From Citricoccus muralis (lineage in GTDB: Bacteria > Actinomycetota > Actinomycetes > Actinomycetales > Micrococcaceae): a DNA stretch of 64,000 bases. This document shows positions 46,607 to 56,637 of this stretch, one piece after another. The notes beneath the pieces were generated by a model that saw only the letters and a program-made list of their open reading frames with translations, searched no databases and was not told where the DNA came from. Each line of letters begins with the position of its first letter. Within the stretch, counting starts at the first letter, position 1. A program made the translations under genes and the position numbers. The stretch is taken from the NCBI RefSeq assembly GCF_029637705.1, contig NZ_CP121252.1, positions 62,001 through 126,000 of the forward strand, written 5' to 3'.

Positions 46607-47617
46607 ATGACACCCGGTCAGGATTTCGGAGCGACTCATCCACAGGACCCGCACGGCGGGAATGGTGAGTCCGGGCAGCATCCTGTCTGCCCCCGACACC
46701 CTGACCGGGTGTCCTATGTCCGTTGTCAGCGCTGCGACCGGCCCGCCTGCCCGCAGTGCCAGCGTTCGGCCGAGGTCGGCGTCCAGTGTGTGGACTGCGT
46801 GGCCTCGGCGCAGCGCAACCTCCCCGCCGAGCATCGTCCACCGCGTTTCGCAGACAAGCACGGCCAGCCGATTCCTGTGGTCACCTATGTTTTGATTGCC
46901 CTGTGCGGGCTGGCCTATGTAGCGCAGTGGGCCACCAATGGTCTGTCCACCGGAGTGACCGAGTCCCTCTGGTACGCCGGTTTCTATACCTCCGCCGCCA
47001 GCCTCGACTCCCAGTTCGCCGCCCTTAGCGGCATCGGATTCGAACCCTGGCGCATGCTCACCTCGGCCTTCCTGCATTCCATGTCCTCTCCCATGCATCT
47101 GCTGCTGAACATGGTCGTGCTGTGGATGATGGGCCGCACCCTGGAGCCAGCCCTGGGTTGGGCGCGCTTTCTCGCGATCTATCTCATCAGCGCCTTCGGC
47201 GGTTCGGTAGCTGTGCTGCTGCTGGCCAACCCGTTGGCACCCGTGGTGGGAGCCTCCGGTGCCGTCTATGGTCTCTTTGCCGCCCTGTTCCTGATGATCC
47301 GACGCATCGGCGGCTCGGTGGTGTCGATCGGTGCGCTGATCGCCGTGAACCTGGTGATTTCCGTGGTCTGGTCCGGGATCTCTTGGCAGGCTCACGTGGG
47401 CGGATTGGTGGTCGGCGCGGCCTGCGCGGCCGTGCTGTTGTTCCAGCCGAAGAGCGATCAGACGCTCGTCGGTGCCGAAGAAGCAGCGCAGCGACGGCGG
47501 CGGATACGCCGCCGCCAATGGTGGGGACTGGCCGGAGTTGTCGTGATCCTGATGGTGATCACCGCGATCGGCGCCATGCAGATCACCCCCGAGTCACTAC
47601 TGGCTGCTCGCGGCTGA
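46607..47617 (+). CDS. Rhomboid-family intramembrane serine protease with N-terminal zinc ribbon
   Basis: The 336-aa product begins with a B-box-like zinc ribbon (CPRHPD, CQRCDRPACPQC, CVDCV; residues 28-66). The rhomboid domain follows, with about six membrane segments, HLLLNMVVLWMMG near 165, the catalytic Ser in GASGAVYGLF near 220 and the catalytic His in SWQAHVGGLVVG near 265. The zinc ribbon plus rhomboid architecture is usual in actinobacteria. The substrate is not known. Confidence 0.94.
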   Translation: MTPGQDFGATHPQDPHGGNGESGQHPVCPRHPDRVSYVRCQRCDRPACPQCQRSAEVGVQCVDCVASAQRNLPAEHRPPRFADKHGQPIPVVTYVLIALCGLAYVAQWATNGLSTGVTESLWYAGFYTSAASLDSQFAALSGIGFEPWRMLTSAFLHSMSSPMHLLLNMVVLWMMGRTLEPALGWARFLAIYLISAFGGSVAVLLLANPLAPVVGASGAVYGLFAALFLMIRRIGGSVVSIGALIAVNLVISVVWSGISWQAHVGGLVVGAACAAVLLFQPKSDQTLVGAEEAAQRRRRIRRRQWWGLAGVVVILMVITAIGAMQITPESLLAARG

Positions 47618-47679
47618 TTCGGCGCCAGGTGGCCGACAAAATCTCGTCGTCCACGCCCTGTCCCCAGGTTTCCCCCACG

Positions 47680-47777
47680 TTATCCACATGTGTGTCTACA
47701 GATGTGGAATGAATGCCACGCGTGTAATTCCACAGGTGTTATCCACAGGAATTATCCACATTGTGGAGGAATTACAC
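47680..47777. promoter_or_regulatory. Cluster of DnaA boxes inside an inverted repeat
   Basis: Three perfect TTATCCACA boxes, all in the same orientation, lie at 47680-47688, 47739-47747 and 47752-47760. Boxes 2 and 3 are bracketed by a perfect 10-bp inverted repeat (GTGTAATTCC at 47722-47731 and GGAATTACAC at 47768-47777). The 287-bp gap between the rhomboid and crgA genes holds no gene. It may be a secondary DnaA-binding site or part of the origin region; dnaA and dnaN are not in the window. Confidence 0.75.
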
Positions 47778-47904
47778 CCTTGTAGTTCCCTGCGTCAGCG
47801 CCGGCACGGAAGGCTTGTGGATGGTGGGTCGGCACGATCATCTAGGGATTCCCGGCGCTGGGCGCGCTCATGTCCCTGCCGATCAGGAGAAGGCGGTCTT
47901 TTTC

Positions 47905-48186
47905 TTAGCGCCAGCGAGTGGTCATCAGGAAGCCGATGATGGCGATGCCGAAGCCGACCACGATGTTCCAACCACCCAGAGGCTGCACCGGTAGCGCACC
48001 CTGGCTGATGTAGTACAGGCAGATCCACAGCAGACCGACGATCATCAGCCCGAACATGATGGCTTTGTACCAGGTGGGTAGCGGCTCGGCTTCCGCTTCG
48101 GCATCGTAGCCGAGCTGGGCGCTACGCTCGCCGCGGGCGGCGTCGGAGCGATTCTTGGCGGATTTCCGGGATCTCGACTCTGGCAC
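47905..48186 (-). CDS. crgA: Cell division protein CrgA
   Basis: The 93-aa product from the GTG at 48186 has two membrane segments (AIMFGLMIVGLLWICLYYI and NIVVGFGIAIIGFLMTT) and the closing TTRWR typical of CrgA. CrgA coordinates FtsZ, FtsI and other septal proteins in actinobacteria. I choose GTG because the N terminus then reads PESRSRKSAKN, as in relatives. It is divergent from the sortase gene. Confidence 0.95.
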   Translation of the reverse strand: MPESRSRKSAKNRSDAARGERSAQLGYDAEAEAEPLPTWYKAIMFGLMIVGLLWICLYYISQGALPVQPLGGWNIVVGFGIAIIGFLMTTRWR

Positions 48187-48311
48187 GGTGTTCCTGTTCG
48201 ACGGGGACTGCAAGGGACAAGTAGGACGAGTCACGGCGCCGGTGGCACCGCGGTGTTATCCTGCCAAGGCAGGGCTTGTCGCCCAGTCTACTGGAGCCTC
48301 TGGGAGAGAAG

Positions 48312-49040
48312 ATGTCAAAACGGCCCACCGTGGTGAGTGTGCTCGGCGAGCTGCTGATCACCGTCGGCGTGTTTTTGCTGCTGTTCGTGGCCTGGGAGCT
48401 GTGGTGGACGGATATTGCCGCCGGACGTGAGCAGGAATCGGTGCGCAACGAGGTGGTCCAGCAATGGGAGCCCGATACCGACTACGAGGGTGAGGGTGCG
48501 GACCCCGCCGTCGTGAATGGATCCGGCGCCTGGGGTTTCCTCTACGTGCCGCGACTGGGTGCGGAGTGGTCGGTGCCGGTGGCCGACGGCGTGGGATCTG
48601 ACGTCATCGACCGGGGCTTGATGGGCCGATACGACGTGGCGTCGCTACCCGGCGAGGAGGGCAACCTCTCGCTGGCCGGGCACCGACAGACCCACGGTTC
48701 GATTCTGTGGGACCTGGACCAGGTGGTCGAGGGTGATGTGATGTACGTGCAGACCGCGAACGGCTGGTGGGTGTACCGCACGGTGCAGAACCATATTGTG
48801 GCCCCGACCCAGACCGAGGTGTTGGACCCGAACCCACTGGACCCGGGTGGTCCGGCTTCGGGGCGCTGGCTGACCCTGACCACATGCCACCCGTTGTTCA
48901 GCACGCGGGAGCGGATGGTGACGCACGCCGAGTACGTCTCGTTCATTCCGACGTCGCAGGGGCCCCCGGAAGCGATCGCCGATGCCGTGGCGAAAAACGG
49001 CACCCCTGAATTGGAACCGCAAGCCGCGGGGAGGACATGA
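48312..49040 (+). CDS. srtE: Class E sortase
   Basis: The 242-aa product from the ATG at 48312 has an N-terminal membrane anchor (LITVGVFLLLFVAWELWW) and a sortase domain with the catalytic His in LAGHRQTHG near 122, Cys in TLTTCHP near 195 and Arg in STRERMV near 204. Class E sortases attach LAxTG-type proteins to the cell wall in high-GC Gram-positives. GGGAGAGAAG precedes the start. Confidence 0.94.
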   Translation: MSKRPTVVSVLGELLITVGVFLLLFVAWELWWTDIAAGREQESVRNEVVQQWEPDTDYEGEGADPAVVNGSGAWGFLYVPRLGAEWSVPVADGVGSDVIDRGLMGRYDVASLPGEEGNLSLAGHRQTHGSILWDLDQVVEGDVMYVQTANGWWVYRTVQNHIVAPTQTEVLDPNPLDPGGPASGRWLTLTTCHPLFSTRERMVTHAEYVSFIPTSQGPPEAIADAVAKNGTPELEPQAAGRT

Positions 49041-49042
49041 GA

Positions 49043-49201
49043 ATGTACGCCTACCTGTTTTCCCTGTTGCCTGGGCCGACCTGGGTGAAATGGATTTTCA
49101 CCCTGGTGATTCTGGCCCTGGTGGTGCTGCTGTTGATGGAGGTCGTGTTCCCGGCGCTGGCACCGTATAGCCCGTTCTCGGATTCGACCATCGACGAGTG
49201 A
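49043..49201 (+). CDS. Small single-pass membrane protein
   Basis: The 52-aa product (MYAYLFSLLPGPTWVKWIF at its N terminus) has one strong hydrophobic segment (LVILALVVLLLMEVVF) and an acidic tail ending TIDE. GGGGAGG lies 9 nt before the ATG at 49043; an in-frame ATG at 49037 overlaps the sortase stop but is only 3 nt from that site. Small proteins of this kind commonly follow the sortase gene in related genomes. Its function is unknown. Confidence 0.75.
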   Translation: MYAYLFSLLPGPTWVKWIFTLVILALVVLLLMEVVFPALAPYSPFSDSTIDE

Positions 49202-49266
49202 CGCCCGAAAACTGAGACAACCGACTGAGACAACTCTGACGAGCGATGATGAGTGAGGACCCCCGC

Positions 49267-49974
49267 ATGACCACCCCAGGACAGCTACTGCCGACCACCC
49301 TGAGCGCGGACGAGCGGACCGGGGAGCCGGTGCGGATTCTCGTGGTGGATAACTACGACAGCTTCGTGTTCACCCTGGTGGGCTACCTGCGCGAACTGGG
49401 CGCGGATACCGTGGTGGTGCGCAATGACGAGGTGACCCCGGATCAGGTGCGTGAACTGGCTGCGGAGTCGGCCGGGGTGCTGCTGTCTCCCGGGCCCGGA
49501 GCGCCGGCAGAGGCCGGGGTGAGCATGGGTCTGGTGGATTGGGCGATCGAGGCGGACAAGCCGCTGTACGGGGTGTGCCTGGGACATCAGGCGATCGCGG
49601 AGGCGCAGGGTTCGGTGGTGACCCATGCCGAGGAGCTGATGCACGGCAAGACGTCGCAGCTGCTGCACACCGGTCACCCGATGTTTGATGGGGTGCCTGC
49701 CGAGTTCACGGCGACCCGCTACCACTCGCTTGCCGTGGTGCGCGACACTCTGGATGAGTCGGTGCTGGAGATTACCGCGGAGACCCCGGGGGGTGTGGTG
49801 ATGGCGGTGGCGCATCGCAGCGCTCCGGTGTGGGGCGTGCAGTTCCACCCCGAGTCGGTGCTGACCCAAGGTGGCTACCAGATGCTAGGCAACTGGCTAG
49901 AGACCGTGGGTGTGACCGGTGCGAGTGCCCGCGCCGCGGAGAAAACCCCGCTGCTGGACCGCTCCGGGGCGTGA
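49267..49974 (+). CDS. pabA: Glutamine amidotransferase of anthranilate/aminodeoxychorismate synthase
   Basis: The 235-aa product is a class I glutamine amidotransferase: VVDNYDSFVFTLVGYL near residues 25-40, SPGPGAP near 77, nucleophile Cys in GVCLGHQAIAE near 105, and the His/Glu pair in FHPESVLT near 200. It supplies ammonia for 4-amino-4-deoxychorismate (folate) or anthranilate (tryptophan); the origin-near location matches genes usually called pabA/trpG. I chose the ATG with GAGG about 9 nt ahead; one at 49246 is also in frame. Confidence 0.92.
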   Translation: MTTPGQLLPTTLSADERTGEPVRILVVDNYDSFVFTLVGYLRELGADTVVVRNDEVTPDQVRELAAESAGVLLSPGPGAPAEAGVSMGLVDWAIEADKPLYGVCLGHQAIAEAQGSVVTHAEELMHGKTSQLLHTGHPMFDGVPAEFTATRYHSLAVVRDTLDESVLEITAETPGGVVMAVAHRSAPVWGVQFHPESVLTQGGYQMLGNWLETVGVTGASARAAEKTPLLDRSGA

Positions 49975-49997
49975 AACCGGGGCGGTCCGAGCTGCGG

Positions 49998-52019
49998 TTA
50001 GTTGTCCTCGGACTCGTCCGGGCTCGGTGATTCCTCGTCGTCCTCGGATGCGCTGGGACTGGGCGAGCCGGAGGACTCGGTGGGGCTTGGTTCCTCGGTG
50101 GGGGTTGGTTCCTCGGTGGGATCCGGTTCGGGCGCCTCGGTGGTGATGGTCACCCCGATGGTGGTGCCCTGATCGACGGGTGCGCCGGCGTCGGGTGACT
50201 GGTGGGTGACGGTGTCGAACCCGGAGCTGGGCGCGGATTCTGCCTCGGTTACGGTGATATCGATGCTTAGGCCTACTTCGTTGAGCGCGGCTTCGGCCTC
50301 GGAGGCGGTCATGCCCATCAGCGAGGGCACTTCGATCTGACCGGAGGACATCTGCAGTGACACCGATGATCCGTAGGCCACGGTGGAACCCAGGGCCGGG
50401 TTGGTGCTGACGAGACGATCGCGCTCGATGGAGGCGGAGCTGACGTAGTCCACGGAGGAGATGCTGACGCCGAGCTCTTCCAGAGTGTCGCGCACGGTGG
50501 CTTCCGAAGCACCCTGCAGGTCTTCGGGCAGAACCACCTGGTCGGGGCCGAGCGAGATGTTCAGGGTGATCTCTTCGTCGCGCTGCATGATCTCGCCGGC
50601 CTCGGGGTCGGTGCCGACGGCGTTGCCGCGCGCGATCTCGTCGTCGTGTACTTCTGCCACGATGGGGCGCAGCCCGGCCCGTGTGATCTCGTTCTGGGCG
50701 TCGTTCTGGGACAGGTCGGCGACGTCCGGAACGGTGACCTGGTTGGCCTCGATGTTGCGCTGGTTGATCTCGTTCATCACCCACCAGCCGCCGGCGACGG
50801 CGCCCAGGGCGAGCAGGATCATCACGATGGCGATGATGATGCGCTTGTTGGACTTGCGTTCGCGCTGATCAATATCGCGGGCGTTCTGCGAGGTCATCAC
50901 GGAGGAAACGGCGTCGTCGTGATCGTCGTGGTGGTCTGGGTCGGCGCCGGGCTCACGGTGGGCGGCCAGCTGGTGGCCGTGTAGGGTGTCGTCGCGGCCA
51001 GCGCGCGGGGAGCCCGAGGAGCTGTGGACCGCGGTGAGCGCCTGGGTGCGGGTGGCGTCGGAGTCTCCGGACTCGACCGCACCGGCAGCGAGCACGGTGG
51101 TGGCGGCCTCGCCGGAGTGGTCTTCGTTCTCCGAAGTGTTCCCTGCGCCCGCTGCGGCCACCGTGGTGCCGTGCTGGTGAGCGGCGGCCAGGGCGGTACG
51201 GAATTCTTCACCGGACTGGAATCGGGCGTCGACGTCCTTCGCGAGGGCCTTGGCGAGCACCGAATCGAGGGCAGGGGTGATCTCGGGGTTGATGGCGGAG
51301 GCCACGGGCGGATCTTCACGTACGTGCTGGTAGGCCACCGAGACGGGGGAGTCTCCGACGAAGGGCGGGCGGCCGGTGAGGAGCTCGAAGAGCAGGCAGC
51401 CCACCGAGTAGAGGTCGGAGCGGGAGTCGACTTGTTCGCCGCGGGCCTGCTCCGGGGAGAGGTACTGGGCGGTGCCGACCACGGCCTGGGTTTGGGTCAT
51501 GGTGGCCGAGGAGTCGGAGAGGGCGCGGGCGATGCCGAAGTCCATCACCTTGACCTGGCCGGCGTCGGTGACCATCACGTTAGCGGGCTTGATGTCGCGG
51601 TGCACAATGCCGTGATCGTGCGAATAGGCGACGGCGGAGAGTACCCCGGAGGTCCAGGTGACGGATTGGTCGATGCTGACGTCGCCGGCACGCAGCAGGG
51701 CACGCAGGGTGGAACCGGAGACGTACTCCATCACCAGGAACGGGCAGGCCACCTCGTGCTGGTGCTGGTCGGTCAGCTCCTCCTCGCCGGTGTCGAAAAC
51801 GGCGACGATGTTGGGGTGGTTGAGCGAGGCGGAGGACTGGGCCTCCCGGCGGAACCGGGACTGGAACTGCGGGTCGCGCGCCAGGTCAGGTCGCATCATC
51901 TTCACGGCCACGCGGCGGCCGAGGCGCTGATCGCGCCCCTGGTAGACGTCGGCCATGCCGCCGCGTCCGATCAGCTCGCCGAGTTCGTATCGGCCGTTGA
52001 GAATCCGTTGGTCAGCCAC
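49998..52019 (-). CDS. pknB: Serine/threonine protein kinase PknB with PASTA domains
   Basis: The 673-aa product has an N-terminal Hanks-type kinase domain (GRGGMADVYQG, Lys in AVKMM, HRDIKPANV, DFGIA, residues 11-270), then a Thr/Ser-rich linker and a membrane segment near 395-415 (IIIAIVMILLALGAVAGGWW). Three PASTA domains (about 425-635) bind peptidoglycan precursors outside the cell, and a Glu/Ser/Pro-rich acidic tail ends the protein. Most relatives have four PASTA units. It is the last gene of the fhaA-to-pknB operon and controls cell-wall synthesis and division. Confidence 0.97.
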   Translation of the reverse strand: MADQRILNGRYELGELIGRGGMADVYQGRDQRLGRRVAVKMMRPDLARDPQFQSRFRREAQSSASLNHPNIVAVFDTGEEELTDQHQHEVACPFLVMEYVSGSTLRALLRAGDVSIDQSVTWTSGVLSAVAYSHDHGIVHRDIKPANVMVTDAGQVKVMDFGIARALSDSSATMTQTQAVVGTAQYLSPEQARGEQVDSRSDLYSVGCLLFELLTGRPPFVGDSPVSVAYQHVREDPPVASAINPEITPALDSVLAKALAKDVDARFQSGEEFRTALAAAHQHGTTVAAAGAGNTSENEDHSGEAATTVLAAGAVESGDSDATRTQALTAVHSSSGSPRAGRDDTLHGHQLAAHREPGADPDHHDDHDDAVSSVMTSQNARDIDQRERKSNKRIIIAIVMILLALGAVAGGWWVMNEINQRNIEANQVTVPDVADLSQNDAQNEITRAGLRPIVAEVHDDEIARGNAVGTDPEAGEIMQRDEEITLNISLGPDQVVLPEDLQGASEATVRDTLEELGVSISSVDYVSSASIERDRLVSTNPALGSTVAYGSSVSLQMSSGQIEVPSLMGMTASEAEAALNEVGLSIDITVTEAESAPSSGFDTVTHQSPDAGAPVDQGTTIGVTITTEAPEPDPTEEPTPTEEPSPTESSGSPSPSASEDDEESPSPDESEDN

Positions 52020-52028
52020 GGAAGGTCC

Positions 52029-53780
52029 TTATTCCTCGTTCGTTCCGACGTCGGTCGGGGTCGGCTCCAGGGTGGGAGTCGGGGTGGGTTCCTGGATCGA
52101 CGACTGGGTGGGAGTCTGGGTAGTCGTCGGCGTCGGCGTGGGAGTTGGGGTGGGAGTCGGGCTCGGAGTCGGCTCCTGGGTGGGTTCCGCGGTGGGAGTC
52201 GGCGTGGGTGTGGGCGTGGGTGTGGGCGTGGGTGTGGGCGTCGGCGTCGGGGTCTCCTCTTCCACCAGGGCGGCGTTGGAGTAGATGACCTCGATGGCGG
52301 AGCCTTCGTCGAGCTGACCGGTGGGGTTGAGTGAGAGCACGGTGCCGGCCACGGCCTCGTCGTCGCGCTCGGTGGCGGTGACCTGGAAGCCCAGTTCCTC
52401 GAGTTCTGCTCGGACTTCCTCGACGTCGCGGCCCACGTAGTCGTTGGCGTTGACGGTGACGACGGCGGTGGTCTCGGACACGGTGGGGCTCGGCGTGGTT
52501 TCCGGCTCCGGCTCAGAATTGCGGTTGCTCAGCCACATGCCGAACACGGTGAACAGCACCAGAATCAGCAGGCCGACCAGCGGCCAGGTCCAGGGGCTGC
52601 GCTTCTTGGTGCTGCGCTCATCGTCGGGGTCCACCCGGAACGGGTCATCGTCCTCGGCGGCTGCGGCGGCGGTGTCGCCCTGATGTAGGGGAGCCGCGCC
52701 GGCCACGCGAGTGCGCTCGGCTGCTGTCTCATCGGCTCCGCCAGCGCCCGGCAGCGGGGCCACGGGCATGGCGGCGGTGCCGGAAGCGGTGCCTGAGGCG
52801 CCGTCGTTGATGACCTGGGTGGCGTGGGTGTCGGTCATCCCGGAGTAGTCGTTGGCCTGCGTGGCGATCGCCTGAGTGGCGTCGTCGTCTGGGGCATCTC
52901 CAGACGGCGCGACGGCGAGGAACGCGGCCATCCCGGGCACTGCCTTGACCGCGGCGGCCGTGTCCTGACGACGCAACGATTCCGCGGCGGTGGCGAGCTG
53001 GTTGGCGTCGGCGGGCCGGTCAGCGGGGTCCTTGGCCAGCATGGACATGATCAGCGCGCGCACCGGCTCAGGGATGGAGTCCGGCAGTGGTGGCGGGGTG
53101 TCGTTGACCTGAGCCAGGGCGATGGCGATCTGGGATTCCCCGGTGAACGGACGGCGGCCGACGAGGCACTCGTAGCCGATGACACCGAGCGAGTAGATGT
53201 CGGAGGAACCCGTAGCCTGCTGGCCTGTGGCCTGTTCGGGGGCGAGGTACTGGGCGGTGCCCATGACCTGACCGGTGGCGGTGAGCGGCACCTGGTCGGC
53301 AAGACGGGCGATGCCGAAGTCGGTGACCTTGACCCGGGTGGACTGATCGAGGATCAGGTTGCCGGGCTTGATGTCGCGGTGCACGAGTCCCTGGGCGTGG
53401 GCAGCCGAAAGCGCGCGAGCAGTCTGGGCGATGATGTTCAGCGTGCGGTCGGGGGAGAGCACCTTGTCGCGCTCGAGAATCGCGGAGAGCGGCTGTCCGG
53501 GGACCAGCTCCATGACCAGGTAGCCGGAGCCCTCTTCCTCGCCGTAGTCGAACACGTTGGCCACGCCCGGGTGATTGAGCAGGGCGGTATGTTGTGCTTC
53601 CGCGCGGAAACGGCGCAGGAAGTTGGGGTCGCCGGTGTACTCCTCTTTGAGGATTTTCACGGCGGTGATACGCCCCAGGACCTTGTCGCGGGCTTTCCAG
53701 ACCTCGCCCATGCCACCAATGGCAATGCGATCGGTCAGCTGGTATCGCCCACCCAGCGTGATTCCCGATGTCGGCCTCAC
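52029..53780 (-). CDS. pknA: Serine/threonine protein kinase PknA-like
   Basis: The 583-aa product has the kinase motifs [26 protein letters not shown] and DFGIARLA in residues 12-275, a long linker, a membrane segment near 415-435 and a single PASTA-like unit near 455-520. A Pro/Thr-repeat tail of about 70 residues follows, outside the cell. The repeat tail is encoded by a tandem-repeat tract. GTG start; it overlaps pbpA by four bases. With PknB it phosphorylates cell-division and wall-synthesis proteins. Confidence 0.95.
   Translation of the reverse strand: MRPTSGITLGGRYQLTDRIAIGGMGEVWKARDKVLGRITAVKILKEEYTGDPNFLRRFRAEAQHTALLNHPGVANVFDYGEEEGSGYLVMELVPGQPLSAILERDKVLSPDRTLNIIAQTARALSAAHAQGLVHRDIKPGNLILDQSTRVKVTDFGIARLADQVPLTATGQVMGTAQYLAPEQATGQQATGSSDIYSLGVIGYECLVGRRPFTGESQIAIALAQVNDTPPPLPDSIPEPVRALIMSMLAKDPADRPADANQLATAAESLRRQDTAAAVKAVPGMAAFLAVAPSGDAPDDDATQAIATQANDYSGMTDTHATQVINDGASGTASGTAAMPVAPLPGAGGADETAAERTRVAGAAPLHQGDTAAAAAEDDDPFRVDPDDERSTKKRSPWTWPLVGLLILVLFTVFGMWLSNRNSEPEPETTPSPTVSETTAVVTVNANDYVGRDVEEVRAELEELGFQVTATERDDEAVAGTVLSLNPTGQLDEGSAIEVIYSNAALVEEETPTPTPTPTPTPTPTPTPTPTAEPTQEPTPSPTPTPTPTPTPTTTQTPTQSSIQEPTPTPTLEPTPTDVGTNEE
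52201..52236 (-). repeat. 12-bp tandem repeat encoding the Pro-Thr tail of PknA
   Basis: GGCGTGGGTGTG occurs three times without change (52201-52212, 52213-52224, 52225-52236), and degenerate copies flank it from about 52130 to 52255. On the coding strand each unit gives Pro-Thr-Pro-Thr, so copy number can change in frame. Confidence 0.9.
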
Positions 53781-55240
53781 TGTGTCACCACCGTTTCCAT
53801 GATGTCTTTCATATTGCTCACCGTCAGACTGCTGCCCGTGCTGTACGGAACGTTTTCATATACCAGTGTTACCGCGATCTGTGGGTCATCCGCGGGGGCA
53901 AACGCGGTGATCCAGGAATTGACCAGCTCTTCGCCAGCGTCATTCTCGACGCCGCGCTGAGCCGTACCGGTTTTGGCCGCCCAGTCCACCGAGGAGGATC
54001 CTGCTGTCGACGCCGTGCCCTCTTGGACCACGCGGCGCATCATCTGCGTCATGTCGTCGGCCACATCCTCGCTGGTGGCTTCGCTGAAGACCTCGGGCTC
54101 GAACTCCTCGAGCAGGCTCAGGTCCGGACCGCGCACCGACTCGACCAGCTGAGGTTTCATCACCGTGCCACCGTTGGCGATTCCGGCTGCGACCATGTTC
54201 ATCTGCAGAGCGCTGGCACGCACATCGACTTGGCCGAGTGACGACTGCGCGAGCGTGGCGTCGGCGATGTCCTCCGTGGGGAATGAAGATCCCTGGACGG
54301 GAAGGGGCATCTCGAAGCTCTGGTTGAATCCGAAGCGCTCGGCAACGTCGCGGATCGCGTCCTGTCCCAGATCCATCGCCGCGGTGGCGAAGGGAGTGTT
54401 GCAGGACTGGGCGAAAATCCAGCCCAGGTCTGCGCTGTTCCGGTTGGCGCAAATGCCGCCGCCAAAGTTGCTGATCGTGTTCTGTGTTTGCGGCAGGTCG
54501 ATCGAGTTGGGCAGATCGAGGGTGCCGTCCGGGGTGTAGTCGCCGGATTCCAGCATGGCGATGGTGTCGATCAGTTTGAAGGTCGACCCAGGTGCAACGG
54601 CGTCTTGAGTTGCACTGTTCCGATACGGGCTGGCACCGCTGGCCAGGATCTGATCCATATTGGCTTTCGCCTGGGTTCCGGAATGCACCGCCAGCTTGTT
54701 GGTGTCGTAACTCGGGCGTGAGACCATGCCGAGAATGCGGCCGGTGGAGGGATCGGTGGCGACCGCCGAGGCCTTGATGCCCTCGGGTAGCTTCGAGTAC
54801 AGCAGCTCTTGGATGTCCTGGTCGATGGTCAGCTCGACCTGGGCGCCTTCGACCTGCTCACCGGTGAACAGTGCGCGGGCACGATCGACGAACTGGTTGT
54901 CGGAGGTGCCGGAGAGCACATCGTTAAGCTTGGACTCCAACCCCGTGGCACCGTAGGTCAGCGAATAGAAGCCGGTGATGCCCGAGTAGAGCTCGGGGTT
55001 GTTGTACTGACGCTGGTACTCGAAGTTCTCGGAGTTGGTCTGGACCGATTCGGCGATGGGGGTGCCATTCACCAGGATCGGGCCGCGATGGGAGCCGAAC
55101 TGCTGGTAGATCTGGCGCGAATTGTGCTCGTTTTCGTTGAGGTCCTTGGCACCAATGACCTGAATGTACGAGGCCGCTCCGAGGAGGACGAGGAACAGCA
55201 CGATGGTGACGGTCCAGGCGTTGCGAATGGCCTGATTCAC
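53777..55240 (-). CDS. pbpA: Class B penicillin-binding protein (transpeptidase)
   Basis: The 487-aa product has an N-terminal membrane anchor (residues 10-27), a dimerisation-like region with [10 protein letters not shown] near 48, and a transpeptidase domain: SxxK in [10 protein letters not shown] near 212, SxN in QSCNTPFA near 279 and KTG in [10 protein letters not shown] near 424. It crosslinks peptidoglycan and works with the SEDS protein encoded upstream. It overlaps both neighbours. Confidence 0.96.
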   Translation of the reverse strand: MNQAIRNAWTVTIVLFLVLLGAASYIQVIGAKDLNENEHNSRQIYQQFGSHRGPILVNGTPIAESVQTNSENFEYQRQYNNPELYSGITGFYSLTYGATGLESKLNDVLSGTSDNQFVDRARALFTGEQVEGAQVELTIDQDIQELLYSKLPEGIKASAVATDPSTGRILGMVSRPSYDTNKLAVHSGTQAKANMDQILASGASPYRNSATQDAVAPGSTFKLIDTIAMLESGDYTPDGTLDLPNSIDLPQTQNTISNFGGGICANRNSADLGWIFAQSCNTPFATAAMDLGQDAIRDVAERFGFNQSFEMPLPVQGSSFPTEDIADATLAQSSLGQVDVRASALQMNMVAAGIANGGTVMKPQLVESVRGPDLSLLEEFEPEVFSEATSEDVADDMTQMMRRVVQEGTASTAGSSSVDWAAKTGTAQRGVENDAGEELVNSWITAFAPADDPQIAVTLVYENVPYSTGSSLTVSNMKDIMETVVTQ

Positions 55241-56637
55241 TGGTTCTCACCTCCACGAGCGGATGTGGCGACGGCGCGATCGGCGGTGCCGGCACCATCG
55301 CCGGAGGCGTTGACCATGGGGCCGACGACGACGGGACGGCGGGCGGCGTGGGAGACCACGAGCACCAGGGTGACGATTAGCCAGTTAGCCAGCAGCGAGG
55401 TACCACCGGCTGCCATGAACGGGGTGGTCAGGCCGGTCAGCGGGATCACCCGCATCACTCCGCCCATCACCACGAAGCACTGGATGGCCAGGGTGAAGGC
55501 CAGCCCGGAGGCCAGCAGCTTCCCGAAGGAGTCGCGGGCGCCCAGGGCGGCGCGCATCATGCGGGTCACCAGCAGCACGAACAGCACAATAATGGCAGCC
55601 AGGCCGATGAAGCCCAGTTCCTCGCCCAACGAGGCGACGATCATGTCGGAGTTCGAGTACAGAATGAGATCGGGACGGCCGCCGCCGAGTCCGGTGCCCA
55701 CCAGCCCGCCGGAGGCCATGCCAAACAGCCCCTGGACGATCTGGAACGACGTCGACTGCACATTCTCGGGGGCGAAGGCGTTGAGCCAGGCGTCGAAACG
55801 TCCGGAAACGTGCGGGAAGATCTGTACGGCCGCCACCGCGCCAGCCAGGGCCAGCGCCCCGCCGAGCACAATCCACGACACCCGTGAGGTGGCCAGGTAA
55901 ATCATCGCCATGAACAGCGAGAAGTAGAGGATGGCGGATCCCAGGTCGCGCTGGAACACGAGCACGCCCATGGACACCGCCCAGGCGATCACCAGTGGTG
56001 CCATATCGCGGAACCGCGGGAAGGTCATCGGGCCGATCTTCTGACCCGCCAGCAGGATCAGGTCGCGGTTGGCGGAGAGGTATCCGGCGAAGAAGATGGC
56101 CAGGGTGATCTTGGCGATTTCCCCGGGCTGGAAGGAGCCGATGCCGACGTTGATCCAGATCCGGGCGCCGTTGATCTCCATGCCGAGACCGGGAATGAGC
56201 GGCAGCAGAAGCAACAGGGCTGAGGCGGCGAGGAACAGGTAAGTCCACTTGCGCAGGATCCGGTGATCGCGCAGGAACCAGAGCAGGGCGATGGCCATGA
56301 TCATGGCCAGGGCGGTCCACAGCAGCTGTGACGACGCTGCATCGGTGCCATTGGCGACGTCGAGACGGTGGATCATCGCGATGCCGATGCCGTTGAGTGT
56401 GACGACGATCGGCAGGATGTAGGGGTCGGCGTACTTGGCGCGGACCCGCAGGAAAATGTGGAAGGTGAACGCGAGGATGGCCAGGGCGCTGGACTGGATC
56501 CAGAAGGCGGCGTCGGCGGGCAGGTCCATGCCGACCAGGGCCAGGTAGTTGGCGCCCGTGGAGATGCCCAGCGCGATGATGAGCAGCATCAGCTCGGTGG
56601 TGCGGCGCGGACGGGACGGTGAGATCACATCGGTCAT
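55237..56637 (-). CDS. rodA: SEDS-family peptidoglycan glycosyltransferase (RodA/FtsW)
   Basis: The 466-aa product has about ten to twelve membrane segments and the SEDS features GIGSFQPGEIAKITLAIFFA (near 185-205), FQRDLGSAILYFSLF (near 230) and VIPLTGLTTPFMAAGGTSLL (near 405-424). SEDS proteins polymerise glycan strands from lipid II. It lies between the phosphatase pstP and its partner transpeptidase pbpA in one operon. Confidence 0.96.
   Translation of the reverse strand: MTDVISPSRPRRTTELMLLIIALGISTGANYLALVGMDLPADAAFWIQSSALAILAFTFHIFLRVRAKYADPYILPIVVTLNGIGIAMIHRLDVANGTDAASSQLLWTALAMIMAIALLWFLRDHRILRKWTYLFLAASALLLLLPLIPGLGMEINGARIWINVGIGSFQPGEIAKITLAIFFAGYLSANRDLILLAGQKIGPMTFPRFRDMAPLVIAWAVSMGVLVFQRDLGSAILYFSLFMAMIYLATSRVSWIVLGGALALAGAVAAVQIFPHVSGRFDAWLNAFAPENVQSTSFQIVQGLFGMASGGLVGTGLGGGRPDLILYSNSDMIVASLGEELGFIGLAAIIVLFVLLVTRMMRAALGARDSFGKLLASGLAFTLAIQCFVVMGGVMRVIPLTGLTTPFMAAGGTSLLANWLIVTLVLVVSHAARRPVVVGPMVNASGDGAGTADRAVATSARGGENQ

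Noticed and set aside
45108-46841. A 577-codon reading of the coiled-coil protein gene
   Set aside because: The upstream 337 codons are antisense to ppiA and the rhomboid gene; the ATG at 45830 has GGAGG ahead.
47618-47904. Calling this gap oriC
   Set aside because: Three boxes and no dnaA or dnaN next to it are not enough; it is reported only as a DnaA-box cluster.
52130-52255. CRISPR-like repeat array
   Set aside because: The repeats are 12 bp, contiguous, without spacers, and lie in frame inside pknA.
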